Source of the DNA: Theileria orientalis strain Shintoku
Lineage: Eukaryota; Apicomplexa; Aconoidasida; Piroplasmida; Theileriidae
Reading direction: 5' to 3'
Assembly (NCBI RefSeq): GCF_000740895.1
Contig: NC_025263.1
Span: 868,001-932,000 of the forward strand
DNA: 64,000 nucleotides
Both the position numbers and the translations under genes were made by a program. Of the stretch, positions 1 to 12,774 are shown piece by piece (within the stretch, counting starts at the first letter, position 1; each line of letters starts with the position of its first letter). Below the pieces are notes generated by a model. That model saw nothing but the letters and a program-made list of their open reading frames with translations. It did no database searches and was not told where the DNA came from.

Positions 1-96
1 ATAATTGGAGAGCTGGTGGACGACGAAAATGACATTGTAAGGAGGCTAGCGCTAAAACTAGATGAGAAAGTGAAGGAAGTATTATACCAAAGCTAA
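1..96 (+). CDS. C-terminal end of an unidentified protein (partial)
   Basis: An open frame runs from the window edge to a TAA at 94-96 and gives 31 residues rich in acidic and basic side chains, ending ...EVLYQS. The composition is coding-like and it is followed at once by an AT-rich spacer. The segment resembles the end of an amphipathic helix, but it is too short to assign a family. It is convergent with the minus-strand gene ending at 281. Everything upstream lies outside the window. Confidence 0.55.
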   Translation: MIGELVDDENDIVRRLALKLDEKVKEVLYQS

Positions 97-280
97 TACA
101 ATATTCGAAATACAAGAAAAGAATTAAATTGTAATATATCACAAATGAGTTATTAAAAAAAGTGTGTAGAATAATGTAATAAAAAATTTTAATTATACAT
201 TTTAATTATACATGTTATTTACACATTTTAATTACAAATTTAAATGTATATAATAGTATATAAAGGTATATAAAGGTATA
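97..280. other. AT-rich convergent spacer
   Basis: Spacer of 184 nt between two convergent stop codons. It is very AT-rich, with short direct repeats (TTTTAATTATACAT twice near 190-210 and TATAAAGGTATA twice near 258-280). No coding frame is seen. It probably holds the 3' UTRs and poly(A) signals of both genes. Confidence 0.5.
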
Positions 281-1016
281 TTATTGTTTTACATCAAAAA
301 TGCTGTAACTTGGTGTTTGAGGCAATAGGTTGTCGTAATTAGATGTTGAAACTTGGTCCCTGTCGTTGAAAACAGTAAATTTATACGTTTTCTTTAGCAA
401 CTTGTACCTATTTGAAGAATCAAGTTTCAAGAGTTTATTTGATATGAATGAGCTCTTCTTAGGCACATAGTTTAAAACTGAGAATACTTGCTTATTAGTA
501 TCAACTGGAGCCTTGTACGATGTCAACATAGAGTCGACATTTGCGATATGTTCGTTTAAGTCATTTGACCTCAGCGAACATAAGCACTTGAATTGAGACT
601 TTGAGCAAACACTTGCACACCTGTCTCCACAGTGAGATGAAGTTTGATAATTCAGAGAATGAGGATGCCTATACAATCTTCTGCCTTCGATTCTTCCCAT
701 TCCAGATGTTAAAATGAACCTGCCGGCATTACGCCAGTCGAGCGGGTATCGCGGCAAAAAGACAGTTGGAACCTATTGAGTGTGTAAGAATAAAAGTAAA
801 AACCTTTGTCGTAGGATAAACCTGATCGTAGAGCCTCCTTCCATGATTATGATTCCCTAAATAATTAAATCAATAACGGAAGGCACCTCTAAATCCAGTC
901 GTAACCTTAGGGTCTGGAGGTATGTGATTTAGTCTCTTCTCCTTTGGCGGTAACGGCTTAACTGAGAACCATCTCCTCTTCAGCATCAGAGTATCGTTTA
1001 ATCTACTGAAATACAT
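281..1016 (-). CDS. Small basic protein, possibly mitochondrial; family not recognised
   Basis: I assemble three exons: 1016-887, 856-804 and 772-281. They are joined by introns of 30 and 31 nt with GT/AG ends, and the reading frame is kept. The protein is about 224 aa. The N-terminus (MYFSRLNDTLMLKRRWFSVK) is rich in Arg, Lys and Ser with no acidic cluster, which suggests an organelle presequence. Next come a basic Gly/Arg segment with NHNHGRR, then PRYPLDWRNAGR, then several Cys residues in the middle third (CGDRCASVC, CLC), and a Lys/Ser-rich tail. The basic, compact character would suit a mitochondrial ribosomal or assembly protein, but I recognise no family. The start is the first ATG upstream of the spliced frame. 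Confidence 0.6.
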
Positions 1017-1205
1017 ACTGTTTATTATTTACTAATTATATTATGATTAAACAGTTTGTCATAAACATTATAGTAACTTATTATTATCATCGACACCATA
1101 ATATAAGAAATGATAATAATATATTTTATAAAAGTACACATTTTAGTAATAACTACTAATTTTATAATTTATTTTACAATATTATACATTGATAGATGTT
1201 GGAGT

Positions 1206-4200
1206 CTATGCTAGGAGGTTTATCAGCTGCTTCCTCTGGGTCACGATCTCGTTCGAGAGGCGACCCGAGCAGAACGTGTTCACAATGTTCTCCAGACGCA
1301 CCCTCGCAAGCTTCACGTCGCCGTAGACCTTGCCGTGCAGGTCGCTGTTTCCGTACTGGTCCGAGTATATCGACGCGACGGTCGCGCGCCTCCGCTCCTC
1401 CACAAGCAGGACGCAGCAGTGGTAGGGCGAGAAGTAGATGCACTGGCCGCCGCCGCAGACCTTCGCGTGCGCAACCAGCTCCTCGTCGTAGATGCTCATG
1501 AGCTCCCCCTTCTTCAGGCGCCTCAGCTTCTTCTCCACGTGCACGAGGAACCGCGTGTCCTGCGCCGTTTGAACCTTGTGGCAGCACTCGTTGTTTGAGC
1601 ACACGAGCGAGCCGCAGAGCAGGCACATCAGGGGGTTCGCGGGCTTGAGTCCGCAGTTCGCGCAGCTCCTCAGAGCCGTGTTCCTTATCATGTCCCAGTG
1701 CAGCTCCGTCAGGTGCCTCTCCACGTCGATGAGGCTGTACTTGGAGAGTATTGGCGGCGTGACCTCCATGTTGCAGTTCCTGTTCAGCTGCATCTGACTC
1801 TTGTAAGTTTCGCTGAACATGTTTCTCAGTATCTCGGAAGGTTTCATCAGAATCGACTTTGCTCCTATTCCGAGCGCCTCTATCAGCAGGTTGAACCTCG
1901 TGGCCTCGCTGTTCAGGTGTCCGTAGAGCACCTTCGAGCACACTTCGTCCTCGTACTTGAACATGCTGTTCAAAGCCCAGAAGGCTACGTCCAAGAAGAT
2001 GTTGAGTGACTCAAACAGCTGTTCTTTGTACTTTTCGAACATCACTTCCACCACTGCAAAGGTAAACGCGTCGTTCTCGTTTGCTTTGAATGCGTTCGTG
2101 GTTCTCATGAGGTCCACATCGTTCCCTTTTCTCGAGAGGTGCCTATAAATGTCTGCTTTAAACGGCTCGTAGTTTATGTATCCCATCTGTATGAAGTGGC
2201 GAACTGTGAAGTTGAACACCTTTTCTATGACTGACAGGAAACTTGTGCTGACGTCCACTTTTAAATTCGATATGCCACTTGCTAATTCTGGCGTCAGGAA
2301 GTCCAGTATATGAGGCGACTGCGGTATGTTGTGCCTTATCGTCTCGAAGAAGACTGTGTTGCTGTGGTTTTTGTATAACAGCCCGTTCAGACGCCTTGCC
2401 AGGTCTACTCCCCTGTACATGTTGTGTGCGCTATTCGTCGTTATTGGCGTCGATGCGGATTCGATTTTAAGTATTGATGACGGCGACTCGTCTGTAGTGT
2501 CGATCTTTCCGTCGTGCAGTCTCTGCCTCTTCGGGTATACCGCCTGTTCGAATACCTCCTCTAGCCCGTACGCTATCGCTTCAAAGTCGTACTTGTTATT
2601 CAGGCTGTTTTGTATCTCTCGCGCCTTCAGGATCCTGGAGACCTGGTTGAACAGGTGCCTCTCCAGAAGTTCGTCCGTTATGTACGTGTTAACTCTGTCG
2701 TGCAATATTTGATCGTACGGGATCGGCTCCGTCAGCGCCTCCACGTGCTTGTCGTGAACCGACTTCAGCATCCCCGAGTACTCTACCATGTCTGATATCA
2801 TGTCGTCTAGTTGCTCATAATATATCGAATCCTTTGTATACTTGCTTTTACTCCGCTGCCTCCTACTATCACAAATGTGCCCTAGCATCATGTTGTACGA
2901 CCTATACTCGTTCAGGTTCTCTTCGAAGTCTGTGAATGCGATCCTCGGCACGACGTCGCACGGGAATTCCGCGTTTGCGAAGAGGTCGCTGAAGAACTTC
3001 TGGTTGAACGCCGTCATGAACTCTATCTTGAGCCTCGTCCTATACAGCCTTTCGTCTCCGTCTGAGTAGTTTTCTATAAAGCGCCTGTAGTTGATCCTCA
3101 TTACGTCGACTATGAACCTGTCCATTACTTGAAGTGACGCAACTACTGTGAAGAAGTACACGTAGTGCGTGATCACCGATTTGACGTAGTTTTTTTGCGA
3201 TAAAAAGACCTTCAGGAACTCCCTGATGTAGTCGAACGACCATGGGTTCAACACCATGTCGTTTCCGAAGATTTTGTTCGCACTCATCTTGCCTTGATAC
3301 GATATATAATGGTTCAAAGGCAGTAGGCTATTTATTCTGGAGATTTCATATCTCCTTTTCATTAGTCTCTGGATGAAGTCGTTTTCGGTGGTCGACTCCA
3401 CGTAGTAAGTGTCGTCTTTTTTCTTCTCTTCGTCTCGTCTTATCATTTTGTACATCTGTAACAGGGTTACTTCGTTCAGCGACTCCACGAATACTCTGAT
3501 CATATCCGTTTCCTTCTCCAGCATCTTGTCCTTGTACAGCGACAAGTCAGGCATGACCATCTTCGTGTCATCGTAGTCGTAATAGGACTTATCCAGCAGC
3601 ACATTCTTGGTATACACGTTATCGAATTCGTAGTCGTCCTCGTTGCTGTTCGGCATCATGCCTGTGAAGTAAAAGTTCCTTAGCAGCTGCGAGTAAAATG
3701 CGTTGGGCGTGTTCAGCATGTTCCTTCTGACTGAGGACGTGCTCAGCATCTCGTTGTAGAGCACCCAGACCTTCGGGTCCACTTCTACTGTCGAATTCAC
3801 GTGCCTCCAGTTCCTGATTCCGAAGTACGCTCTTTTGTCCGAGAAGAGCGCCCTCGAGTACGGCGTCAGCAGTGCTCTCGAAAACTTTTCCGTGTAGTCC
3901 AGTTCCGACCCTCGCAAATTGATGAGACTGTATACCTTATTCGACTTCACGACTTCCCAGTTTTCCACGAAGTACCTATACACCGACTGCATCATATGTG
4001 CGTTTTCCTTGTCGAAGACTCTTATTGGTGGCAGAGTGTACTTTTCCTTCATCTTGAACGCTTCGCACTTGTAACTGTTGAGGTTTGAGAGGTCAAAGTC
4101 GAAGTTTGCGCAGTAGCTGCATTCGATGTTCTTCAGCGGAGCTGTCGAGCCCAAACTCAGCTCGTCGACTCTGCTCTTACTGTCCGTGTTCAGGTAGTAG

Positions 4201-7200
4201 TTGATGTTCTTGTTTGAGGAGATTACGCTCATTGCGTACACGTATTTGCCGTGTTTTTCGTTCATTGCGTACACTGGACATGGCAGCCACAGGTTACTGT
4301 ACGGGTACCTCCATGAGGATTTGCACAGGTCATAAATATTATATATCGAGTTACTTCTGCATTTTATGAAGTTTGTGCTTTTGTATATATCGCTGAAATG
4401 CACTCTTACTGACAAACGTCGGTTTTTATTTTGAACGTTCAACGATTCCAATGAGTCATCAATACTGTCAAATTTGTCCATTAAAATGTTTGCCCATACA
4501 TTTAGAGAATCTTCATGTTCATTTCCAATATTATCTTTATTTTTAGAAATTGCTGCCAGGTATGGTACCAGATGGTCTTCTGGTGCGTACTTCTGAATCT
4601 TCGAGTCTGGGATCATGTTAAGCGTGTAGTTGCATAGTGTCTTGCACATCGGGCACAGGAACTCTGTCGACGCTCTGTGTATTCCGTATATTGAGAAGTT
4701 TTCCACATCTTCCTGCATATTCCTGTGTTCGTTGATGCATCTCGTGTGTGCTACGTGCCCACATGATGATATGATCGACGACTTAAGCGGTATTGATGAC
4801 TTTGCGTACACGCCATAGTTTGTTCGTCGACTAATATCCCCGTATATGTCATTGTACGATTTGCCGAATGTGAATATCGACCTACTGCTTCCACCACTCG
4901 TGCTACTCGAGTTTTGTACCGATCCACTATCGTTTGTGCCACCATATTCGTTGCTCATCGATTCACCCTTTGATAAGAACTCATTCGATAGCCCGTTTGA
5001 CGACGAGCACCTTCTTAACACGTTGTTTGATGAGATGAAGCACAGACACGACATTTCCGACTCCGACTCCATTTTCTGCTTACACAGGATACACAGTATT
5101 GATTCCTCAGTATCCCCCTCCTCCATTTGTTCCATGTCCTCAGTATCAATTTTAAAGAGTTCCTGCTGCTTAAATATTTTGTTAAGGAACTTCTTCTGTA
5201 TCTTCTTAACGTCCTTCTTTTCTATCTGCTTACTCTTATTTTCCGGCTTACTCTTAAAGTTGTACACTTTGTTTAGTCTGTTCAACGTGTAGTTTATGCA
5301 CTTCTTGTATACTTCGTCGTCCATTCTGCTTAGAATCAACTTCAGCATACTCACCATAACGAATCCTATGTTCTCGTGTGCTGGCGTCAGCTTACTGTAG
5401 AGCAGGTTAAGCATCTTCAGTGAGTACAACAGCACGTGGCTCGACCTTTTAAACTTGTAGTTCGAGCACGCCAGCATGTTTGACGCCAACTCAAACTTCT
5501 TAAAGTTCGACTCCTTTGACGACTCCAGAGCTGTTTTGTACAGGTCAGGGAGCGACTCAAAGTCCTTCTTCTCCAACTTAAACTCCATTTTCGATTCGTA
5601 TACCAACGGAAGCAGCAGGTAGTTAAAGAGCATGTTGCAGCTGATCGAGTTAAGTATCAGCGCCTGCGTTTCCCTGTACTCTGGCGACATTATTTCTCCC
5701 TCGAACGGCCCTAGCAGACTTATGTCGTGATTTAGGCATTGGCTCGAGATTGCGTGCGTTGCTGGTTGCAGCGTGTTCCACACTACGTCGATCAGCTTAT
5801 ATGACTCCTGCTTCAGCCTTATGTACGTCTTGTCCGACACCTTCGAGTAATTAAACATTGCCACGCGCTCGATCGTCTCTATGAACATTGGGTGGTGTTT
5901 CCAGTGCTTCTTCGTCTCGTTAACTATCTGTCCGAACTCCACGTTCCCTGAGGCCAGCGAGTTAACTATGTCCATCAGCAGCAGCGGGTACCCTCTGTTC
6001 ACAAACCACTCCTTCGTCGTCTTCCTCGAGATTGAGAGTATTTCCAGGTGCTTAATGTCGTTTACCAGCGTGTTCAGCAGTATGTAGAAGAAGTTGATTT
6101 TAAAATCAAAGGTTCCCGGGTCACTCTTGCATGCTGGGTACTCCTCAAATTGTATCTCAAACGATTCTCCTTCTGAAATATTGTTGTGGTCGATCGATGA
6201 GCTCATATCCTCTTCTCGATTGTCCTCACCTCTCTCCTGCTCTCTGCTCGTTGTAATCCGTCCTTGCACATCAGATATCAAATTTTCAACTACATTGTAT
6301 ATTTCATTTAGTGAAGTTTCCTCGGCTCCCGTTTTTGCCGCGGCGCCATTCCTATACCTTTCCACTGCGCTCTTATATGGCGAACTCTCATAGTGTTTTA
6401 GGTCAAAGCATATTTCAAATATGTACGTCAACACGTCAAAGTCGCTCCTGAAGTTCTTCATGCCCAGCAGCACCACTGCCATTTGTATTGATGCGATATC
6501 GAACGAGTCGAATAGCAACTCGTAGTACGTCGTCCTCTGGTCTCGCAGCGACTCTCCGTTGAAGACCCACAGGTTATGCTTTATCTCCATTGCGAACTTC
6601 AGGACGTCGATTGTGCTTCTCAGCACGTACTTCAGCACATCGTTATCGAAGAGCTCCAAGAGATCAAACTGCAGACTCTCATTCGACTTAAGGTGCAGGA
6701 ACGACTTGTTCAGGTATTCCGCCACTCTTTCGTCCGTCATCGCCATGAGCGTCAGGTGGTACTTCGCGTATCTTCTCACCACGTTAAAGTCCACTACTGA
6801 GGTGAAGAGTCTAACCAGTGGTATGTGGAAGCTTCTCGTCAGCATATTGGAGTTAAACTTTACGTTGAGCGCGTTTTTCTTTATGAAATCGTTGAAGTTT
6901 TTATATAGCTTAAGCACCATCGGCAGATCAGTGTCCCCTAGTGACTTGATGTAGTCTGACAGCGGCTTGAACGCGCTGTGCAGGCTGTGCTCCACTGTGA
7001 ATGCGATAGAGTAACCTATAATTCCATGATCTCTTCACGTCGTACCTGTGTTCTCGTACTGCACGTGCGTCCTGGTGTGCCGTTCTATCAGGTTCATGTA
7101 ATTGTGAACGAAGAACAGGTTAAAGACTGTGGTCTGTAGCCTCTCGTCAGACAGTAGCAGGCGACACACCACTGTGTGATTCATCAGGTACGTCAGGTCA

Positions 7201-8430
7201 CTTATTATCCTTATGTAGAGACTAAACATCATATGACTTTGTTATCATGTTACTTGAATTTCTTCCTGTCGAATCTTGCGAATTGCAGCGTGTTCAACCT
7301 CTTATCTATCGGCGCCTTGTCTACTATCGGATCTATGCAGATTTCCATGAACTGGTTCTTCAGCAGTTCAAATGCTATATTTGAGTACGTGAAGAGCTGA
7401 ACTGACAGGTTACTCAGGTGCCAGTCTGAACATTGATGTTATTGTCCGACCTACCATCTTGTATCTCCTTCAGCGGCTGCACAATGTCAACATACAATTC
7501 CGCCTATAAATTTTATTCATCATTTAACTTACGAATAACGAAGAGAACTTCTTCTTAAACGACATCGATGTTATCATTGTCAAATAAAACGAGTTGAACG
7601 ACTGTTTAATAATTATTTTTTATTTTCCAATTACCTTTTGCAAGTCGTTCGGCAGTATTTGGTGCCTCAGCATCCAGTCCTTCAACACTTCGCGCGATAA
7701 ACACAGGCTCAGTGAGTATCTAAACTTCTTGTTTATACTGTTACATACCTGTATGCTGGAGTTACGTTTGCCAGATCGTTTAGGAAGAGCACCAAAATTT
7801 GCAGCGTTTCTCCGTTTACTGCGTTGATGTTGTGTAAATAATATGACACATTCGTGACTATGTGTCGAATTAGTGTCTCCAATCTCATCAGAAACGAGTT
7901 CGTAAACAGGTCGAGCGTACATTTTTCGTCTATTATCGTTCCGTTCGTGTGCACCGAGCACGAGCCCTTAACATCCCATGAACTGACATCTCCGCAATCT
8001 GCAAATTATGAAATCGCTAACACCTACCACAGCAGCCTCCTGATGTTTTTGTCAATCTGTATTCGTGACCGGTGTGATCTGAATCAAAGAAGCAGTCGAC
8101 TAAGTTGTGATTAAACAAGTAAAACTTACGGCAAATGGCACAAGTTCCGTCATACTCACAATCATAACATTTTATTGCAACTGTTTCTTCAAGCCATTTA
8201 TTTGTACAGAATCCAGAATATCCTAAAAAGTTTTTTAATTAATGTATAAAGTTTGTTTTCTAACCCTTGACGTTGTACTCATTAATTAGCGATATAATGT
8301 AATTTTTGTCACAGAATCCATATAAATATTTGTAGAGCTGGTTAAATATGACATCTTTTGAGCTTCCACTGTCAAAATTGATGTTTTCGATATTTGTAGG
8401 CTCCAAGGATTTATAATCAGTATTAACCAT
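1206..8430 (-). CDS. UBR1-type N-recognin RING E3 ubiquitin ligase
   Basis: A very large gene with one 5.8-kb 3' exon (7015-1206) and about nine short 5' exons reaching an ATG at 8428-8430; about 2,300 aa. The spliced 5' exons encode a UBR box: GFCTNKW, KCYDCEYDGTCAIC, DSDHTGHEYRLTKTSGG, CCDCGD and CSVHTNG follow the zinc-ligand spacing of the family. The main exon holds a RING-H2 (ILCILC, SCGHVAHTRC, FLCPMCKTLCN), with the long insert typical of UBR ligases, and the C-terminal cysteine/histidine domain (SCANCGLKP, CLLCGSLVC, then GGGQCIYFSPYHCCVLL). The family recognises basic or bulky N-terminal residues and ubiquitylates the substrate (N-degron pathway). I did not find a clear ClpS-like domain. 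GC content rises sharply toward the 3' end of the gene. Confidence 0.93.
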
Positions 8431-9044
8431 AGAATCAACAATTTATGTAATATTTAAAAGTTATATAACTTATACACATAATTTTTAACAAGAAATACAA
8501 TATATGCTATTTGTACAAAAATATATATATAAAATTGTGATTAAATGAGGTTTAACATATGTGTAAAAATTTTATAAAATATATTTTGTTAAATGATTAT
8601 ATTATTTTATATATAATTATAAATAATGTTTATTAAATTTTATAATGATCTTAATATATATATAAAAATATACGATTGTATAATGAATTTATCGATCATT
8701 AATTTTTTTATTTATAACTATTTTATAAACTTTTATTTATTCTTTACGGTTTATTTTTATGTATTCATTTAAATAATGGATAAATTTGATTAAATTAATT
8801 ATTATGTGAATCACGTGTGCTCCTACACAATATTTAAAATTTTTATCATTTATATTATTTAAAAATGAATTTATCTTTTCTGTTTTAAATTAAATCGCAA
8901 TTTTGAATATTTCAAATCATTTGTATAATATATTTTATTGTTTTTTATCTTTATTGGATAATTATATATTATTTTCATTTTTAACCATGTATACAAATTT
9001 GTTATAATTTAACTCCTTTATAACATCTTAAAATTTGTTTTAAC
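8431..9044. promoter_or_regulatory. Divergent AT-rich intergenic region (UBR1 / CDPK7-like)
   Basis: About 614 nt between two genes transcribed away from each other, so both promoters should lie here. It is extremely AT-rich, with homopolymer runs and TATATA tracts around 8520-8660. I see no open frame of note and no motif that I can assign to a known factor. Confidence 0.5.
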
Positions 9045-12000
9045 ATGGGAACTTCCTTTTCTAAGGATCATCTCACCAAAAATAAATATATCAAGGACTG
9101 TATACGTAAATTTGACCAGAATGAATTGGAAGTGCTACATAAAATATTTAAAGAGTTATCTAGCAGATCTACGTCTGCGGGAATAGATAAAGAAACATTT
9201 TTACAGTACTTTAATCTTCCTGGTCTTTGGGGAGAACAGCTTTTTAGAAAATTTGATATCAACTGTATGTTCTACAAATTTAATTTAATATTTAGATTCT
9301 GGATCAGTCGAATTGGATGAATTTTTAATTGGCATATCTGTGTCATGTAGAGGGACCAGAACGGAGAAGATTTACGTGTTGTTTAAGCTTTTTGACTTGA
9401 ATAATGACAACCTTATCCACAAGTTCGAGCTCCTGGCGATGCTATCGAACTTTCCGCAGCTTACAAAGTACCTATACACGTCAATAAACAATGGTGAGTC
9501 TTAAATAATAATATGTCGACATAGCGGATTCGAGATTTAACGCAAGGAACAGGAATCTTAAAATGCTCGACAGAGTTCACAAGCGAATCTCATTTAATTC
9601 AGTTCAACTGCTATATGAAAATGAAAAGGATTTTCGAATAGCAAACACACCAGCAAACAATAATTACGTGCCCTTTAAGAGTAAGATAGGCCCTTATTAT
9701 TATATTTTAGCGTCTTCGAACGAGTCGAACGCGTCGAGACAATCGTCATACACTGACGTGTCGATAGTAAAGACGGACAAGAAGAATTCAGTATGTGATA
9801 AAATATCGAAATCAGTATCAGACTTTTCACACGGTAAGCAAAAGGGAAAAACAAATATTTTTAGATACGATGTCGCTATCAGCATATTTGAATAGGTACT
9901 ATTCGGATGAAGCAAATGGGCTGTTTAATTATTGCACACCATGTCAGCCAAATCATGCTGGTAAAGTTTTAACGCCAATGAGGTCAAAGTCGTTTTCAAA
10001 AACAAATAAAACGGAGAGGAACTGCGATTTTAAGTTGGATAAGTATAAGTTGAAATGGGAGAGCTATGAGACTGATTCGTCTAACTCATCGGAGTCAAAC
10101 GACGAGTTTAACAAATCGTTCGTTAGCTCAAACTCATCACACGAGAGTTGGAACGAGGCTGAGATGTCGGAGATAAACACACTGTCGCATCACGATGACC
10201 CCTCGTCGCTGGTAGTTATGTCGATCATACAGGAAAACGAAGGACAGCAAGGATTCGATAACACGAACCTGGACTTGGAGACCCTGGTCGACCAGATATT
10301 CGAGGAGTGCGAGTTCGACGAAACGGGATGCCTGACCTTCCAGATGTTCAAGGCGTGGCTGGAAAAAAATGAGTCGATACTGGCGATGTTCTCAGAGTGC
10401 CTGCACGAGGAGGTCTGGGGGCTGCAGGGGCACGCGTTCCACCACGACAGAGAGTGCACCGAGTCCTTTTTGGAAAACAAGTACGACTTCAACTATAAGT
10501 CGTCGACGGAGTTCGGGAAGTCGATAACGTCGGACTACACTAAGCAGAGCATCAACCTGGACGACATAACGATCAGGACGATCTACCACATCTTCCTGGT
10601 GAAGGACCAGCACCTGTTCTACCCACTGGAGAATCACTTGAACACGGTGGTGAGCAGCGAGCTCCTGGAGCACATGAAAAACATTAACACGGGCGTGGAC
10701 AAGGAGAAGCTGATGGCGACGAAGACGTCGCAGACGGAGGAATCGACGCAGACAATGGACTCGGAAAAGTTCATGTACGAGATATTCGCGTGCCCGAACT
10801 GCAAAACGCCGTTCCTGATGTGCCCAGTCTGCTACACGAAGCACAACGCACTCTCACTACACATCGAGTGCAACAACGTATACATAAAGTGCTCAAACTG
10901 CAAGTCGTCAGCGGAGAGCGACCTGGGAGTGTTTAAGTCGTGTTGGATATGCTGTTGGAGCTTCAACGACATCTTTAACTTGCCGACGCTCTCGAAGCAG
11001 CAAAACTCGTTGAACGGATTATCAATAGCCTCGAACGGAGTGACAACTAACGGGTCGATAGACGCGAAGACAAGAACACAGTTTAACGCCTCGGCGATGT
11101 CGCTGAAGTCATCAAAGGCAGCAGCTGACGCACTTAACAAAAACATTAACTTTAACGTGACGACGAAGTCGGGACTCATGTATAAAATCGGGAAGACTCT
11201 GCACCAGTGGAAGTCTAGGTACTACGTGCTGGTGGGAAACATACTGTACTACTACAAGGATAAGGGAAGCACGAGGCCGCGAGGATGCATATTCCTGGAA
11301 GGATGTTACCTGGACACGCTGAGAAAAAGGCAGATCGGAGACAAGTACGGATTCTCAATATGCCACAAGGGCAACAAGTTCTCGAGGAGAGACTTCTACG
11401 TGGAGACGATGGAGGAGTTCCTGGACTGGATAGAAGTGCTGAGGCACGCAATGAAGCAGCAGGTGCTCTCCTCGATGTATGAAATATGCGAACAGCTGGG
11501 ACAGGGCAAGTTCAGCATCGTATACAGAGCAATCTACAAGGAGACGGGCGAAGAGTACGCAGTGAAGATCATCGACAAAACGAAGATCACACACCAGGAG
11601 CGGGAACTGCTGAGAAGTGAAATTTCAATCCTGAAACTGCTGAAGCACAACAACGTCATATACCTGAAGGACATAATTGACATGAAGGACCACCTGTACA
11701 TCGTGATGGAGCTGGTGCGCGGCGGCGAGCTATACGACCTGCTGCACTCGGAGCACAGGCTCTCGGAGGAGCACACGCACAGGATAATATCGCAGCTGCT
11801 GAAGACGGTGGCGTACCTGCACAAGTGCGGCATCATACACAGGGACCTGAAGCCGGAAAACCTGCTGCTCACAGACAGGAGCGAGTCGGGCTCGATCAAG
11901 CTGACGGACTTTGGACTCTCGACGCTCTGCAGCCCCAACGACATACTGACGCAGCCGTGCGGGACGCTGGCGTACGTGGCGCCCGAGGTGCTCACGATGC

Positions 12001-12515
12001 AGGGCTACAACCAGAAGTCGGACGTGTGGTCGATAGGAGTTATCATGTACCTGCTGATCCGAGGAAGGCTGCCGTTCGCGATCAAAAAGTCGCACACGAT
12101 ACACATCTGGGAGCACTACAAGGTGACCTTCGACGGCTCAATCTGGAGAGGAGTCTCCTCATCCGCGAAGGACCTGATCAGGAAGCTGCTCGAGATCGAC
12201 CCTGCGAAGCGAGTCTCAGTCTTCGAGGCGCTCAACCACATCTGGGTGAAGAACTTCGTGGCGGTGAACCACGACTCGCCGTCGGTGACGATGATGGCGC
12301 ACCACGGGGAGTCGGACGAGTTCTACCAGTCGCTGCGGAACACGACGGACACGACATTCGTGCTGCCCTACTCGGAGAGCTGCAACAGGAACCTGAATAA
12401 GCTGCAGAACGTGGAGTACAAGAGCGACATCATAGCGGAGAAGGAACCGGACTCGGACGACTCGAACAAGCGCGGCATATCGACGGTGCTGAAGCTGGAA
12501 ACTGTAAACGAGTAG
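9045..12515 (+). CDS. CDPK7: CDPK7-like calcium-dependent protein kinase with PH domain
   Basis: Five exons: 9045-9264, 9296-9493, 9525-9680, 9711-9833 and 9865-12515. They total 3,348 nt and give 1,115 aa, with introns of 30-31 nt. The N-terminus MGTSFSKD is a likely N-myristoylation signal. Two EF-hand loops follow: one is rebuilt across the first intron (D-I-N-Y-S-G-S-V-E-L-D-E) and the other is DLNNDNLIHKFE. A further EF-like segment lies near 10265-10420. A Cys-rich zinc-ribbon-like block (CPNC, CPVC, CSNC, CWIC) precedes a PH domain (about 11170-11460). The C-terminal kinase has GQGKFSIV, AVKII, HRDLKPEN, DFGLS and APE, so it should be active. N-terminal EF-hands plus PH plus kinase is the apicomplexan CDPK7 arrangement, in which the PH domain links the kinase to phosphoinositides. 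Confidence 0.92.
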
Positions 12516-12774
12516 AGCAACTTAATGTGATTCACGCGCCAAAGTATCGTACGCGTACAGCTAGCAGAGGGCTAAACGTATATTATACAAATAATTATGA
12601 TAGGATTTTAATAAAAATTGACATTTTGATAAATTGATAAAATGTATACTAAAATATTAATAAAAGTTGCTAAAGAGTAAACTGATAAAATTAACAAAGC
12701 ATATGTGTATATGGAATGCCCTCATATTTGTAATAGGTGTTAAAACATTGGCACATTTTTAATATATTTGTAAT
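12516..12774. other. Tandem-gene spacer
   Basis: A spacer of 259 nt between the CDPK7-like stop and the F-box gene start. It is AT-rich after the first 60 nt and contains no supported frame. It presumably carries the kinase 3' UTR and the F-box gene promoter. Confidence 0.4.

Noticed and set aside
1174..1941. A 255-codon frame within the 3' end of the UBR1 gene
   Set aside because: It is rich in Arg, Ala, Glu and Gln from GC-rich shadow reading. The overlapping frame encodes the conserved C-terminal domain of the ligase.
8500..8760. Long AT tract as a possible centromere or origin
   Set aside because: It is short, not repetitive in an ordered way, and simply a divergent promoter region of normal size for this genome.
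10190..12515. High-GC block as a sign of horizontal transfer
   Set aside because: The block is the continuous 3' exon of an apicomplexan CDPK7-type kinase and similar shifts occur in other housekeeping genes here.
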